Part shown: positions 7,785 through 17,890 of the stretch, in pieces
How positions within the stretch are numbered: the first letter of the stretch is position 1
Layout: each line of letters begins with the position of its first letter
NCBI RefSeq assembly: GCF_900166595.1
Contig: NZ_LT745763.1
Span: 1,914,660-1,978,659 of the forward strand
Direction: 5' to 3'
DNA length: 64,000 nucleotides
Origin: Virgibacillus dokdonensis
GTDB lineage: Bacteria; Bacillota; Bacilli; Bacillales; Amphibacillaceae
Notes under the pieces: model-generated
What the model was told of the DNA's origin: nothing
Seen by the model: only the letters and a program-made list of their open reading frames with translations
Databases searched by the model: none
Program-made: the position numbers and the translations under genes

Positions 7785-8564
7785 TTAGGATGTTTCCGTT
7801 GCTAAATAAAATAAACCACCATTAATCACTTGATATAATATTTTGGGCTGAAACCGTTCTTGAATTTCTTGTAATTCCCTTTTCATCATCTCATCTTCCA
7901 TATCCTCTGTGTAAAAATGATGTAATAGCTTTGTTTCTTCTTCTAAAGCTTGTAAAGAATCAACTGCCCATTGATGTTCCTGGTTTTCTATATATTGATC
8001 TAATACGGACTCAATACGTTTAAAACCACTTTCCATTTTAATCATTGGTGACAACGTGTAACAATAATCCGCAATGGTTTTTTCAAGCGAAATAGTATTT
8101 AATACATCCATCATTTTTGCATGCATTACACCATTTATTAAATTCAAGCCAATTGAAAACAACTCGTCTCGCTTATGCTTTCCTTGGTAGCTTATTTTTA
8201 TATTCGTTACAAGCCATGGATATAGAGGCGTATTTTTATTTGGAGATAACTGCTGAAAGAGCTTGGTATATTTTTTAGTATCTTGTAAATAGCGAATGAT
8301 TTGTTGCAAACGAGGGCTACCAAAATGAATCCACTCCCCTTTTTCCTGACGCTTATCTGGGTTCGTTATTAATGTAAGCTTCATGGGATCGCCGGTGTAG
8401 CCCATTTTTTTCATATAATGCCAATAAAATGGCCTATTCATAAGTACCTTATCCAATTCTTCTGTTAGTTGAATGCTTAATACGCCATTGTCATTGGACA
8501 GTATTTGGCAGTGGTGTGCTTTAAAAAAAGCATGTAGAAATGCATTCAAATCATGTATCACCAT
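7785..8564 (-). CDS. yqhG: YqhG family protein
   Basis: This 259-residue soluble protein has no recognised catalytic motif. Its sequence (MVIHDLNAFLHAFFKAHHCQ... SVLDQYIENQEHQWAVDSLQALEEE) and its place after yqhH match B. subtilis YqhG, of unknown function. The C-terminal third is rich in acidic residues and probably helical or coiled. The ATG at 8564 follows ggagg at 5-10 nt and overlaps yqhH by 14 bp, so the two genes are translationally coupled. The longer frame to 8708 is an overlap artefact. Confidence 0.82.
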   Translation of the reverse strand: MVIHDLNAFLHAFFKAHHCQILSNDNGVLSIQLTEELDKVLMNRPFYWHYMKKMGYTGDPMKLTLITNPDKRQEKGEWIHFGSPRLQQIIRYLQDTKKYTKLFQQLSPNKNTPLYPWLVTNIKISYQGKHKRDELFSIGLNLINGVMHAKMMDVLNTISLEKTIADYCYTLSPMIKMESGFKRIESVLDQYIENQEHQWAVDSLQALEEETKLLHHFYTEDMEDEMMKRELQEIQERFQPKILYQVINGGLFYLATETS

Positions 8565-10209
8565 ATTGCTTTTCCTCCAAGTTTGATTGTTGTTCTGCCT
8601 CAATAATAGCCGATAAATTTTGTAATTTAATTTTTGCTTCACCGGCTGTTTCTGATTCTGTGTAGATTTGTTCAATTTCCTGTTCCATATTTTGAATCGA
8701 AAGCTCACTTAAAATGGCATCTAAATCTCCAATGACGTTTTCGAATAAATGAATTTTTTCATATAATAATTTCATAATGTGCTCTTCCACTGTATTTCTA
8801 ATGGCGAAATTGTAGATAAACACATCTTTTTCCTGACCATAGCGATGAATACGGCCAATACGTTGCTCTAAACGCATGGGGTTCCATGGCAAGTCATAGT
8901 TGATCATATAATTACAAAACTGCAAATTTATCCCTTCACCTCCAGCCTCTGTTGCAATCAACACTTGGGCGTGATCTTTAAAAAGTTGACGCATCCAATC
9001 CTTTTTCCCACGTTTAAAACCGCCTCGAAACGGTACAGAACTGATACCGTGCTGTTTCAAGTAATATTGTAAGTAAAATTGCGTAGCTCGATACTCTGTA
9101 AAGATGATTACTTTCTCATTTCCTATGCTGTTTATTAATTCAACCACTTTACCTGCTTTTTGGTGATGAGGTAATTGCTCAATTTTTTCTATTACACCTT
9201 GAACAGATTCAAGTTCTGGGTTTTCTTCGAGCAATTTTTTAAGTGATAAATAACATGCTTCCCTTGATGAACATAATTCTCGCAAAAAGGTAATTTTAGA
9301 AAAAGAAGGAAGTAGCATAGTACTTTCTTCTAATGCTTGATAAACTTCAGCTTCCTCACGAGGGAACTCTGTCCAGATGGTTTCTATATGACGCTTAATT
9401 TGATTTAAACCAGTATCTTTTCTAGTGTTTCTAACCATTACTTTTTGAACTAATTGTTTTAGGTATAGATCTTGTTTCATCGTTTTTCGATCATTCCCGT
9501 AACTTGCTTTAAAAGAATCATAGCTACCTAAATGCCCTGGTTTTAAGATAGATACAAGATTAAAAATTTCTAGAAGTTCATTCTGTACAGGTGTAGCTGT
9601 TAATAATAGACAATATTTCTTTTTTAATGAGCGCACAAACTGGTAATTCTTTGTTTTATGATTTTTTAATTTATGTGCTTCATCAACAAGTACGAAATCA
9701 TAGTCTAAATCAAGAATAGTATCTTGGTGTTGTACCCTTTTCGCTGTATCTAAAGAAGAGATGATAATGTTACCCTGCTCCCAGCTCATGTTTTTCCTGT
9801 AAGCTACAGCTGGAAGATAAAACTTTTCATTCAACTCTTTTTCCCATTGGTTTACTAAAGATGCAGGTACGAGAAGGAGTGCTTTTTTAACTAAGCCACG
9901 AATCATATATTCTTTTAATACAAGCCCTGCTTCAATGGTTTTTCCTAAACCAACTTCATCGGCTAGAATAGCTCTACCATTCATTTGCTCAACAACTCGT
10001 TCAGCTGTTTGAATTTGATGATCTAAAAAGGTAACATGTGGTAAAAATTCAAGGGCTCTTAAGCCTGTAAAGTTAGGTACCATGGTAGTTTGTTCTGCAG
10101 CATAAGCCATGGAAAATAATTCCCAAGAAGAAAGTTGCGTATTTTTTTTAAGTTTATCTTCAAGTTCGTTTATGAAGTTATCATCTTTATCTATATAGAT
10201 TGATTTCAT
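8551..10209 (-). CDS. yqhH: SNF2-family DEAD/DEAH-box ATPase (YqhH-like)
   Basis: This 552-residue Swi2/Snf2-type dsDNA translocase has Walker A DEVGLGKT at about 84-91, DEAH box VLVDEAHKLK near 176, motif III LLTATPVQN, and the helicase-C motifs V-VI ATEAGGEGINLQF and QRIGRIHRYGQ. This family remodels protein-DNA complexes, often at RNA polymerase (compare RapA), but YqhH itself has no established role. It is transcribed divergently from gcvT and coupled to yqhG. The start at 10209 follows ggaagg at a normal distance. Confidence 0.9.
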   Translation of the reverse strand: MKSIYIDKDDNFINELEDKLKKNTQLSSWELFSMAYAAEQTTMVPNFTGLRALEFLPHVTFLDHQIQTAERVVEQMNGRAILADEVGLGKTIEAGLVLKEYMIRGLVKKALLLVPASLVNQWEKELNEKFYLPAVAYRKNMSWEQGNIIISSLDTAKRVQHQDTILDLDYDFVLVDEAHKLKNHKTKNYQFVRSLKKKYCLLLTATPVQNELLEIFNLVSILKPGHLGSYDSFKASYGNDRKTMKQDLYLKQLVQKVMVRNTRKDTGLNQIKRHIETIWTEFPREEAEVYQALEESTMLLPSFSKITFLRELCSSREACYLSLKKLLEENPELESVQGVIEKIEQLPHHQKAGKVVELINSIGNEKVIIFTEYRATQFYLQYYLKQHGISSVPFRGGFKRGKKDWMRQLFKDHAQVLIATEAGGEGINLQFCNYMINYDLPWNPMRLEQRIGRIHRYGQEKDVFIYNFAIRNTVEEHIMKLLYEKIHLFENVIGDLDAILSELSIQNMEQEIEQIYTESETAGEAKIKLQNLSAIIEAEQQSNLEEKQYGDT

Positions 10210-10357
10210 GGTAACCTTCCTTTTCTATATAATAACTGTTTCTCTATTTTATCTTTCTATATATGTGATATAATAATACACAATAAATGGATGTTTCATT
10301 GATGAATTAGTACATAGTATAACCAAAACTACATTTTTCATAAAAGCGAATGAATAC

Positions 10358-10560
10358 AAGGGGAGAGTTTACATAGATGGCTTGTTTTTAAAGTGTTAAA
10401 CTATGTAACGCCGAAGGAGCAAGTGAAAGCGAATCTCTCAGGCAAACAGACTCTTGTAGGACGCAACTCTGGAGAGTGTTTACGGCGGTTAGCTGTAGAC
10501 CACCCACGAAGCAAGTACCGATTATTAGTGTTATCGGTATGCAACTTTCTGGTAGCAGGA
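10358..10560 (+). ncRNA. Tandem glycine riboswitch (gcvT RNA motif)
   Basis: Two adjacent glycine aptamers precede gcvT. The first contains ggggagagttt, gccgaaggagcaag, aatctctcaggcaaacagac and ggacgcaactctggagag. The second runs from about 10470 with the partner strands around accacccacgaagcaag and ends in caactttctggtagcaggacagag. These are the conserved blocks of the gcvT motif. Glycine binding to such RNAs switches on the cleavage operon when glycine is in excess. The terminator at 10561 is the likely expression platform. Confidence 0.95.
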
Positions 10561-10598
10561 CAGAGATTTCATGAAAAACAATGAAATCTCTGTTTTTT
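10561..10598 (+). terminator. Regulated terminator of the glycine riboswitch
   Basis: The stem cagagatttcat/atgaaatctctg (8-nt loop) is followed by tttttt. Its 5' arm overlaps the end of aptamer 2 (ggacagag), so ligand binding should compete with terminator formation, an ON switch. Confidence 0.88.
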
Positions 10599-10630
10599 GT
10601 ACTATAGAAAGATTTAAGGGAGTGATCGGG

Positions 10631-11746
10631 ATGAACGAGTTAAAGCAAACGCCTTTATATCCTATTTATGAAGAATATGGGGCTAAAGTTATTGATTTTG
10701 GCGGTTGGAACTTACCTGTTCAGTTTAAAGGCATTAAACATGAACATGAGGTGACGAGGACGAAAGCTGGTCTATTTGATGTATCCCATATGGGGGAAAT
10801 TGAAGTTAAAGGGCCGAAAAGTTTAGAATTTTTGCAACGAATGGTTACGAATGATGTGGCAAAACTAACGCCGAACCGGGCACAATATACGTTTATGTGT
10901 TATGAAGATGGCGGAACCGTTGATGATTTTTTAATTTATAAGCTAAAAGAAGACGACTACTTGCTTGTTGTAAATGCAGCAAACACAGATAAAGACTATC
11001 AATGGCTTCTTGACAATAATGATTATGTAGCGGAAGAGCTTGCTATTGAGAATGTTTCCAATTGTTATGCTCAGCTTGCCTTACAAGGTCCTCTTGCAGA
11101 AGAAGTATTGCAATCGCTCACATCAGCAGATTTATCGGCAATCCGCTTCTTTAGATTTGAGACAGATATCGCGTTTACAGGGGTAGAAGAGCGAGCACTC
11201 GTATCCCGTACAGGGTATACAGGAGAAGACGGATTTGAAATCTATATACCTACAGCGAGTGGAATTGCGCTATGGAAAGCAATTTTAGACGCTGGTAAAG
11301 AAAAAGGCGTGGAACCAATCGGGTTAGGCGCTAGAGATACATTACGATTTGAAGCGGGTTTACCTTTATATGGTCAAGAATTATCTCCGGAGATTACGCC
11401 GATAGAAGCTGGATTATCATTTGCAGTAAAGGTAAATAAAGCAAATGACTTCATTGGTAAACAAGTATTACAGCAACAAATGGAACAAGGTGCAAAGAGA
11501 CAACTTGTTGGTTTAGAAATGCTAGATAAAGGCATTCCAAGAACGAGTTACGAAGTTTATGATGGCGAAACAAAAGTAGGATCAATTACTTCAGGAACGC
11601 AATCACCAACATTTCAAAAGAATTTGGGTCTTGCTTTAGTAAGCACTGCTTCTGCAGAACTTGGAACGGTGCTTTTCGTCCAAGTAAGAAAGCGCCAATT
11701 AAAAGCAAAAATAGTAGAAACACCTTTTTATAAACGAGAAAGGTAG
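10631..11746 (+). CDS. gcvT: Glycine cleavage system T protein (aminomethyltransferase)
   Basis: This 371-residue protein transfers the methylene of aminomethyl-lipoyl-GcvH to tetrahydrofolate, releasing ammonia. Family blocks seen are FGGWNLPVQFKGIKHEHEVTRTKAGLFDVSHMGE, the folate-site TVDDFLIYK, RTGYTGEDGFEIY and GLGARDTLRFEAGLPLYGQEL. The ATG at 10631 follows aaggga; the frame is open to 10571, but that extension overlaps the riboswitch terminator. It is first in gcvT-gcvPA-gcvPB. The H protein gene is not in the window. Confidence 0.97.
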   Translation: MNELKQTPLYPIYEEYGAKVIDFGGWNLPVQFKGIKHEHEVTRTKAGLFDVSHMGEIEVKGPKSLEFLQRMVTNDVAKLTPNRAQYTFMCYEDGGTVDDFLIYKLKEDDYLLVVNAANTDKDYQWLLDNNDYVAEELAIENVSNCYAQLALQGPLAEEVLQSLTSADLSAIRFFRFETDIAFTGVEERALVSRTGYTGEDGFEIYIPTASGIALWKAILDAGKEKGVEPIGLGARDTLRFEAGLPLYGQELSPEITPIEAGLSFAVKVNKANDFIGKQVLQQQMEQGAKRQLVGLEMLDKGIPRTSYEVYDGETKVGSITSGTQSPTFQKNLGLALVSTASAELGTVLFVQVRKRQLKAKIVETPFYKRER

Positions 11747-11758
11747 GGGGATAAATCA

Positions 11759-13108
11759 ATGGAATTTCGCTATTTACCTATGACGGAAGAGGATAAACAA
11801 GCCATGTTAGCTAGTATTGGTGTCAAAGACTCAGAGGAGCTTTTTTCCGATATACCAAGCAATGTACGTCTAAATCGACCAATGGATTTAAAAAAACCTG
11901 CTAATGAAGTGGATTTGAAAAAAGAATTGGCACAACTAGCAAGTAAAAATGCAAATTTAAAGCAATACACAAGCTTTTTAGGCGCTGGTGTTTATGATCA
12001 CTTTATTCCATCTGTTGTCGATCATGTTATTTCCAGATCAGAATTTTATACAGCATATACACCCTACCAACCAGAAATTTCGCAGGGGGAGCTACAAGCC
12101 ATCTTTGAATTTCAAACGATGATTTGTGAACTAACAGGTATGGATGTGGCTAATTCCTCCATGTATGATGGTGGAACTGCTCTGGCGGAAGCTGTTAATT
12201 TAAGTGCTGCACAAACAAAGCGTAAAAAGATATTAGTTTCTACTGCTGTACACCCTCAGTATCGTATGGTGATTGAAACGTATGCAAAAGGTCCAAACTT
12301 GGAGATCGTCTACATTGATACAAAGGAGGGAAAAACAGACGTAGAACAATTAAAAACAGCGTTGGATGAAGAAACAGCAAGTGTCGTTATGCAGTATCCG
12401 AACTTTTTGGGTCAATTAGAACCGATGGAAGAAGTGCAACAGTTGCTTGAAAACCAAAAGAAAACGATGCTTATAACATCAAGTAATCCATTGGCTTTGG
12501 GCTATTTAACACCGCCTGCTGCATTCGGTGCAGATATTGTAGTAGGGGATACACAAGTTTTCGGTATTCCTGCGCAATTTGGTGGGCCGCATTGTGGTTA
12601 TTTTGCAACTACAAAAAAGCTTATGCGAAAAGTTCCGGGTAGACTAGTAGGACAAACTACGGACGAGGATGGCGTTAGAGGGTTCGTTCTTACATTACAG
12701 GCAAGAGAGCAGCATATTCGTAGAGATAAGGCTACCTCTAATATTTGTTCCAATCAAGCATTAAATGCGCTTGCGAGTGCAGTTGCGATGAGTTCCATTG
12801 GAAAACATGGACTAAAAAAAATGGCAACTTTGAACATGAAAAAAGCACGTTATGCGATGAAAAAACTGGAGGAATCAGGATTTTCAACGGTTAAAAATGG
12901 TGCATTTTTTAACGAGTTTATTATTCAATTGGATAAGCCTATTGCAGAAATTAATGAGAAATTACTTACAAAAGGGATCATTGGAGGATATGATCTGGCA
13001 AAAGATTATCCTGACATGAACGGACATATGCTTATAGCTGTTACGGAAAACAGAAGTATGGAAGAAATAAATCAATTTGTTAAAGAATTGAGGGATATTC
13101 ATGGCTAA
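11759..13108 (+). CDS. gcvPA: Glycine dehydrogenase (decarboxylating) subunit 1
   Basis: This 449-residue protein is the N-terminal half of the split P protein and pairs with GcvPB. The PLP-fold features [31 protein letters not shown] and [14 protein letters not shown] are clear. It lacks the PLP lysine, which is in GcvPB. The complex decarboxylates glycine and loads the aminomethyl group on lipoyl-GcvH. The gene starts 12 bp after gcvT and overlaps gcvPB by 8 bp, so stoichiometric translation is likely. Confidence 0.97.
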   Translation: MEFRYLPMTEEDKQAMLASIGVKDSEELFSDIPSNVRLNRPMDLKKPANEVDLKKELAQLASKNANLKQYTSFLGAGVYDHFIPSVVDHVISRSEFYTAYTPYQPEISQGELQAIFEFQTMICELTGMDVANSSMYDGGTALAEAVNLSAAQTKRKKILVSTAVHPQYRMVIETYAKGPNLEIVYIDTKEGKTDVEQLKTALDEETASVVMQYPNFLGQLEPMEEVQQLLENQKKTMLITSSNPLALGYLTPPAAFGADIVVGDTQVFGIPAQFGGPHCGYFATTKKLMRKVPGRLVGQTTDEDGVRGFVLTLQAREQHIRRDKATSNICSNQALNALASAVAMSSIGKHGLKKMATLNMKKARYAMKKLEESGFSTVKNGAFFNEFIIQLDKPIAEINEKLLTKGIIGGYDLAKDYPDMNGHMLIAVTENRSMEEINQFVKELRDIHG

Positions 13109-14558
13109 TCGAGACTTTCCATTAATTTTTGAACGTAGTAAAACTGGCAGAACAGGGTATAGTTTGCCAGAGTTAGATGTACCTGATATGGATTTAGAAG
13201 CAGAATTGCCAAAATCGTATATTCGAACAGAAGCACCAGATCTCCCTGAAATTAGCGAACTCGATTTAATGCGTCATTATACAGCTCTATCGAATAGAAA
13301 TTATGGTGTAGATTCTGGTTTTTATCCATTAGGATCTTGCACGATGAAGTATAACCCTAAAATCAACGAAGACGTTGCACGGATGGATGGCTTTAGTCAT
13401 ATTCACCCAAATCAACCTGAAAGCAGTGTGCAAGGGGCAATGGAAATGATGTATGACTTGCAAACTGCGTTGTCAGAGATAACTGGAATGGATGAAGTTT
13501 CTTTACAATCTGCTGCAGGTGCTCAAGGCGAATGGACCGCTTTAATGATGATTCGTGCTTTCCATGAAGCAAATGGCGATTTCCATCGCACAAAAGTGAT
13601 TGTTCCTGACTCAGCTCACGGTACGAACCCAGCTTCAGCAACGGTTGCCGGATTTGAATCGGTAACAGTGAAATCTAATGACAAAGGGCTTGTTGATTTA
13701 GAAGATTTGAAAAGAGTAGTCGGCCCTGATACTGCTGCATTAATGCTAACAAACCCAAACACATTAGGCTTATTTGAAACAGAAATTGAAGCAATGGCGC
13801 AAATTGTTCATGAAGCTGGTGGAAAGTTATACTATGATGGAGCAAATTTAAATGCCATTATGGGTTATGCGCGTCCAGGTGATATGGGATTTGATGCTGT
13901 CCACTTAAATCTTCATAAGACATTTACAGGTCCTCATGGTGGCGGAGGCCCAGGATCTGGTCCAGTTGGCGTGACAGAAGAGCTAAAACCATTTTTACCA
14001 AAACCAATATTGGAAAAACGAGGAGCAGCTTATCGATTTAATCATGATCTCCCTCAATCAATCGGGCGGGTAAAGCCTTATTACGGTAATTTTGGGATTT
14101 ATTTACGTGCTTATACGTATATTCGTACAATGGGTGCAGAAGGTTTGAAGAAAGCAAGCGAGTATGCGGTAATAAATGCAAATTACTTAATGAGGCAATT
14201 ACAAGAAGAGTATGATTTACCGTTCGATCAACATTGTAAGCATGAATTTGTCCTCTCTGGTAGACGCCAGAAAAAACAGGGTGTACGTACATTGGATATT
14301 GCTAAACGGTTGTTAGACTATGGCTATCATCCACCTACCATTTACTTCCCTCTAAATGTGGAAGAAGCTTTAATGATGGAGCCAACAGAAACAGAAGCAA
14401 AAGAAACGTTAGATGGATTTATTAAGGCAATGAAGCAAATTGCTGCTGAAGTAAGAGACGAACCTGAGTTAGTACAAGAAGCGCCTCATGAAACAATTGT
14501 TAAACGGATGGATGAAACAACCGCTGCTAGAAAACCGATTTTACGGTATGAAAAATAG
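13101..14558 (+). CDS. gcvPB: Glycine dehydrogenase (decarboxylating) subunit 2
   Basis: This 485-residue, PLP-binding half of the split P protein carries the Schiff-base lysine in [21 protein letters not shown] (Lys273) and the cofactor-contacting [10 protein letters not shown] block at about 171-180. It also has the signature [13 protein letters not shown] near 75-87. It forms a heterotetramer with GcvPA. It is the last gene of the riboswitch-controlled operon and is followed by a long hairpin. Confidence 0.97.
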   Translation: MANRDFPLIFERSKTGRTGYSLPELDVPDMDLEAELPKSYIRTEAPDLPEISELDLMRHYTALSNRNYGVDSGFYPLGSCTMKYNPKINEDVARMDGFSHIHPNQPESSVQGAMEMMYDLQTALSEITGMDEVSLQSAAGAQGEWTALMMIRAFHEANGDFHRTKVIVPDSAHGTNPASATVAGFESVTVKSNDKGLVDLEDLKRVVGPDTAALMLTNPNTLGLFETEIEAMAQIVHEAGGKLYYDGANLNAIMGYARPGDMGFDAVHLNLHKTFTGPHGGGGPGSGPVGVTEELKPFLPKPILEKRGAAYRFNHDLPQSIGRVKPYYGNFGIYLRAYTYIRTMGAEGLKKASEYAVINANYLMRQLQEEYDLPFDQHCKHEFVLSGRRQKKQGVRTLDIAKRLLDYGYHPPTIYFPLNVEEALMMEPTETEAKETLDGFIKAMKQIAAEVRDEPELVQEAPHETIVKRMDETTAARKPILRYEK

Positions 14559-14603
14559 GAAAACTTAAGTGATAACTTTCTAAAGGTATTCAAAGGTTTG
14601 CTT

Positions 14604-14660
14604 AAATACTCCCCTTAAGGAAGAGAAGATTAAAACTTTCGCTATCTATGGGGAGTATTT
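14604..14660 (+). terminator. Candidate terminator after gcvPB
   Basis: An 11-bp perfect stem, aaatactcccc/ggggagtattt, encloses a 35-nt loop and is followed by atacc with no real T-run. It may protect the 3' end or terminate weakly. Confidence 0.45.
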
Positions 14661-14787
14661 ATACCGAGTATGAAGTGCTGTGAAATTTCCATCAAGAATG
14701 AATGGATGTGTGCTGGACAAGCTTAAACAGGAGATAACTAAACTAAACTCTTTTCAAACGTTGTCTTTAGATCATCCTCTTGCATGA
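14661..14787. other. Intergenic sequence after gcv operon
   Basis: No gene, promoter or RNA motif is recognised here. It leads directly into a family B repeat and then the disrupted family A repeat. Confidence 0.3.
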
Positions 14788-14880
14788 AAGAAAAATATAA
14801 GATTTTAAGGATTATAATATAAGTAAAACGACTTCGCTCAACTGGCATAAAGACTTGGCAACAAGCCAGGTTTTTCTAAT
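14788..14880 (+). repeat. Repeat family B, copy 2
   Basis: The copy reads aaaaatataagattttaagg, attataatataagtaaaacg and then agacttggcaacaagccagg plus tttttctaat. The hairpin cttggc/gccagg with a T-run is intact, so it could act as a rho-independent terminator on the plus strand. It abuts the family A repeat hit by the IS4-family element. Confidence 0.75.
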
Positions 14881-14895
14881 TGTCTAGGAAATTAT

Positions 14896-16443
14896 CACTA
14901 GCGTTGCATAAACTTTTTATAAAGTAGTCAAGAAAAAACAACTTGTGTCAATACTAAGAATAATAGGAATTATCAATACAAAAACGCATAAAAAAACCTT
15001 ATAATTAGGGTATGGTAGTCCTGTCCAAATCCCAAATTATAAGGAGTCTTTCATGGACAATCATACCATAAAAATGGTATTCAAGGAATACATTCATCCA
15101 TTAGATACAAAAGTTATTCAAAAAATGATTGATATGGAAGGGGTAGACAAGTATGTGAAAAAGCTAGATACCATTGCCTATATTCGCTTATTTATTTACG
15201 CACAACTTAAAAAATCAGAAAATCTTGCAGTAATCAGTCAGTCTGTTTCACGCAAAAAAACGGTGCAGCGATTAGTAGGTATAGACAGTATCAGTAAGTC
15301 ACAACTCTCGCGTAAGAATAGACAAATCCCACATGAAATACCAGAAGCTATTCTTCGTCATCTCATTCAAAAGGTACAGTATACACTAGGACCTGTGAAA
15401 GCAGGAAAGGCATTGCTTCAGCTGCATTTGATTGATTCATCGACTATTTCCATGTGTCTTAGTGGCTATGAATGGGCTGATTTTCGAGAAACAAAAGCCG
15501 GGATTAAAATGCACACTTCAATTAGGTTGTGCAATGATACGCTCTCGCTAGATAAGATGATTCTAACGCCAGCCCGACCAGCGGATGAGACACAGCTGGA
15601 TGAATTAATTGTTTATCAGTTAGATGTGCTTCATGTATTCGATCGCGGGTACTTCAACTTTGCGAAGTTCGATGCCTATTCGGAAAAAGGAATAAAATTT
15701 GCAACGCGTATCAAAGCCAATACAGTGGTACACGTCGTGGAAGAGTTACTCGTGGATCCATCTTCTCCCATCACACGCCATGCCATGGTGACAATCGGAA
15801 ACATGAAACATCCATTACAATTGATAGAGACAACAGATAGTAATGGCAAGCCTATTCGGATTGTGTGTAACGACGCCAAGCGCAGTGCGCAAGAAATCAG
15901 CGATATCTACCGAAACCGCTGGAAAATAGAGTTGTTTTTCAAATGGATCAAGCAACACTTGGTCATTACAACATTATATGGTAAGAGTGAAAATGCCGTT
16001 TATAATCAAGTCTATCTTGCAATGATTACCTTTTGCCTGATCATCCTAATGAAAAATAAAATAGGTTTCAAAGGAACCTTGCTGGAAATGTTGCGTTGGA
16101 TAAAGGATGGTTACGATCAATCCATGGCAACCTTTATTTTGAAAGTACGTAAAGAACCAGAGCGAGAGTCCAGTGGACGACGAAGGTGGGACAATGAGCG
16201 AATTTTTGCAGAGACCCTAGCACAATATGAGACAGGAGACGTGTTACACTTAGATGATTTAACATACGATCCATTCGTTTAAAAGTATATACTATTCAAA
16301 AAATGGATGAAGGGCTACCTCTCATGCCTGTTGTCTTTTTTTCATTGTGTACAAATAACATATATCAGAAAATTCTGTTACCTATGTCTCAAATGGAAAA
16401 TTAACGCTTGACTTAAAGCATTACTTTTTATGCAACGCTAGTG
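14896..16443 (+). mobile_element. IS4-family insertion sequence with 9-bp target duplication
   Basis: This is a 1,548-bp element. Perfect 17-bp ends are visible: cactagcgttgcataaa (14896-14912) and its reverse complement (16427-16443). Exact 9-bp direct repeats ggaaattat flank it (14887-14895 and 16444-16452). The uninterrupted family A copy at 213 reads ctaggaaattat straight into aaaactttgcagctgtgg, so the pre-insertion sequence can be reconstructed. The perfect ends and intact transposase suggest a recent, possibly active insertion. Confidence 0.95.
15053..16282 (+). CDS. IS4-family DDE transposase
   Basis: This 409-residue transposase has an N-terminal region typical of DUF4372-type IS4 enzymes (LDTIAYIRLFIYAQLKKSENL) and a DDE core: first Asp in LIDSSTISM, second in HVFDRGYFNF, and the Glu in the IS4 signature YRNRWKIELFFKWIK. 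That last motif fits Y-(2)-R-(3)-E-(6)-K exactly. There are no frameshifts. The ATG at 15053 follows aaggagt. It catalyses transposition of the surrounding element. Confidence 0.95.
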   Translation: MDNHTIKMVFKEYIHPLDTKVIQKMIDMEGVDKYVKKLDTIAYIRLFIYAQLKKSENLAVISQSVSRKKTVQRLVGIDSISKSQLSRKNRQIPHEIPEAILRHLIQKVQYTLGPVKAGKALLQLHLIDSSTISMCLSGYEWADFRETKAGIKMHTSIRLCNDTLSLDKMILTPARPADETQLDELIVYQLDVLHVFDRGYFNFAKFDAYSEKGIKFATRIKANTVVHVVEELLVDPSSPITRHAMVTIGNMKHPLQLIETTDSNGKPIRIVCNDAKRSAQEISDIYRNRWKIELFFKWIKQHLVITTLYGKSENAVYNQVYLAMITFCLIILMKNKIGFKGTLLEMLRWIKDGYDQSMATFILKVRKEPERESSGRRRWDNERIFAETLAQYETGDVLHLDDLTYDPFV

Positions 16444-16695
16444 GGAAATTATCAAATTTTGCAGCTGTGGATAAACTTACTAAGTTATTTAGCCACGTCC
16501 GGCTCCAGCGCCAGCAACTAGGCGACTTCACTCCATTGCCCTAAGCTAAGTCATCATCGGTTCGTTCTAAATAGGAAGGCCGACTAAAGACGGGCTTGAC
16601 GGAGGGCGCCAGCATACTCCTGTTGCAGGAGCATGATTCCTAAAACTTTCGTTGATTCGTTCCAGTCGCTACGTTGCTGAAGCGCTTGCGCCTTT
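16444..16695. repeat. Repeat family A, copy 2 (interrupted by IS4-family element)
   Basis: This is the main part of the second family A copy; its first 13 bp (tctaggaaattat) lie at 14883-14895. It shares gcagctgtggataa, ttatttagccacgtccggct, ccagcaactaggcgacttca, gattcctaaaact and gcttgcgccttt with copy 1. It has about 50 extra bases in the middle (around 16570-16630). The arms ggctccagcgccagcaac and gttgctgaagcgcttgcgcc are inverted relative to each other. Confidence 0.75.
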
Positions 16696-16747
16696 TGCTA
16701 AATCCAAAGAAATAAATAGGCCATTTTATGTTGAGAAATAACTAATA

Positions 16748-16788
16748 AAACGGCTTTAACTCTATCGTCCATAGAGCTAAAGCCGTTT
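16748..16788 (-). terminator. Terminator downstream of yqhL
   Basis: An 18-bp near-perfect stem, aaacggctttaactctat/atagagctaaagccgttt, has a 5-nt loop. Read on the minus strand it is followed by tttta, fitting an end for yqhL transcription. Confidence 0.75.
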
Positions 16789-16858
16789 AATAGATGCTAT
16801 TCTTTCTTTTTGCTTAAAGAGAAAGCAGTTTTATTGTATCGTGGGTCTTGCTAGAGAG

Positions 16859-17230
16859 TTAAGATTGCTTAATCTTTCCTGTCCATTTTTTAAAACCGCC
16901 TTTTAACACGTTAATGTTTTTATACCCTTTTTTATGCAAAAGCTGCGCAGCTCTAGCAGCTCTTGAACCACCTTGACAATACAGGTAAACAGGCTTGTCT
17001 GTACGCAATTCCACTAGTCTTTGTTTCATTTGCGTAACTGGTATATTCCTTGCTCCTAGAATATGTCCACGTTTAAATTCTTGTGGCTCTCGTACATCAA
17101 TTAACTGCGCTTTACGATAACCTTCACGAAATTGATCTTCAGTTAATGTTGTTAAATACATACGTTGTCTGAAAAACCGAAATATAAGAAAGGCTGCAAG
17201 AACAACGATGAGTATTGCTAAAAATTCCAT
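16859..17230 (-). CDS. yqhL: Membrane-anchored rhodanese-domain protein (YqhL-like)
   Basis: This 123-residue protein has one N-terminal transmembrane helix (residues 3-20, FLAILIVVLAAFLIFRFF) followed by a single rhodanese domain. The active-site loop is CQGGSRA, with the catalytic cysteine present, and the CH2A-type block LIDVREPQEFKRGHI is clear. The enzyme probably carries persulfide sulfur at the cytoplasmic membrane face; the physiological acceptor is unknown. B. subtilis YqhL sits at the same place beside mntR and gcvPB. The ribosome site is gggggaa before the ATG. Confidence 0.9.
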   Translation of the reverse strand: MEFLAILIVVLAAFLIFRFFRQRMYLTTLTEDQFREGYRKAQLIDVREPQEFKRGHILGARNIPVTQMKQRLVELRTDKPVYLYCQGGSRAARAAQLLHKKGYKNINVLKGGFKKWTGKIKQS

Positions 17231-17458
17231 TATTTTTTCCCCCGTCTTTCACATTTGTGCAGTTTCTATTATAGGTGGTTTAGAGCTATTTTTCAAAAGT
17301 TATACGAAGGCTTGGATTTGAAATGGGTTGGAAGGTGAAAATAAATACAATATATGATAAGTTATTATAGCTTGTTTCCTATTCATAAATCATGTATTCT
17401 TATAATAGAAACAATTTTGCCTTTGATAAAAACTTATTCTTGAAACGGAGGAACTTAT

Positions 17459-17890
17459 ATGCCTACACCAAGTATGGAAGATTATATAGAGCAGATTTAT
17501 AACTTAATGGAATCAAAAGGATATGCACGTGTTTCTGATATTGCAGAAGCATTAGAAGTACACCCATCTTCAGTAACGAAAATGGTACAAAAATTAGACC
17601 GCGATAATTACTTAAATTATGAGAAATATCGAGGCTTTATTTTAACAACTAAAGGAAAAAAAGTTGGAGAGAGATTGGTTTTCCGTCATGACCTACTAGA
17701 AGAATTTTTGCAAATTATAGGAGTAGATCATGAAAATATTTACAATGATGTAGAGGGGATTGAACACCATTTGAGCTGGAATTCCATTGATCGAATTGGT
17801 GATGTGGTCAATTATTTTAAAGAAGATAAAGCTCGAGTAGAAGAATTAAAGCGCACGCATCATGAAGCAGAATTGGAAAGCAATTCATAA
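17459..17890 (+). CDS. mntR: Manganese-responsive transcriptional regulator MntR
   Basis: This 143-residue DtxR-family repressor has an N-terminal winged helix ([23 protein letters not shown], residues 24-46) followed by a dimerisation domain. All the manganese-binding residues known from B. subtilis MntR are at the same numbers: Asp8, Glu11, His77, Glu99, Glu102 and His103. With Mn(II) bound it represses Mn uptake systems and activates efflux. The start follows cggagga at about 8 nt. It appears monocistronic. Confidence 0.96.
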   Translation: MPTPSMEDYIEQIYNLMESKGYARVSDIAEALEVHPSSVTKMVQKLDRDNYLNYEKYRGFILTTKGKKVGERLVFRHDLLEEFLQIIGVDHENIYNDVEGIEHHLSWNSIDRIGDVVNYFKEDKARVEELKRTHHEAELESNS

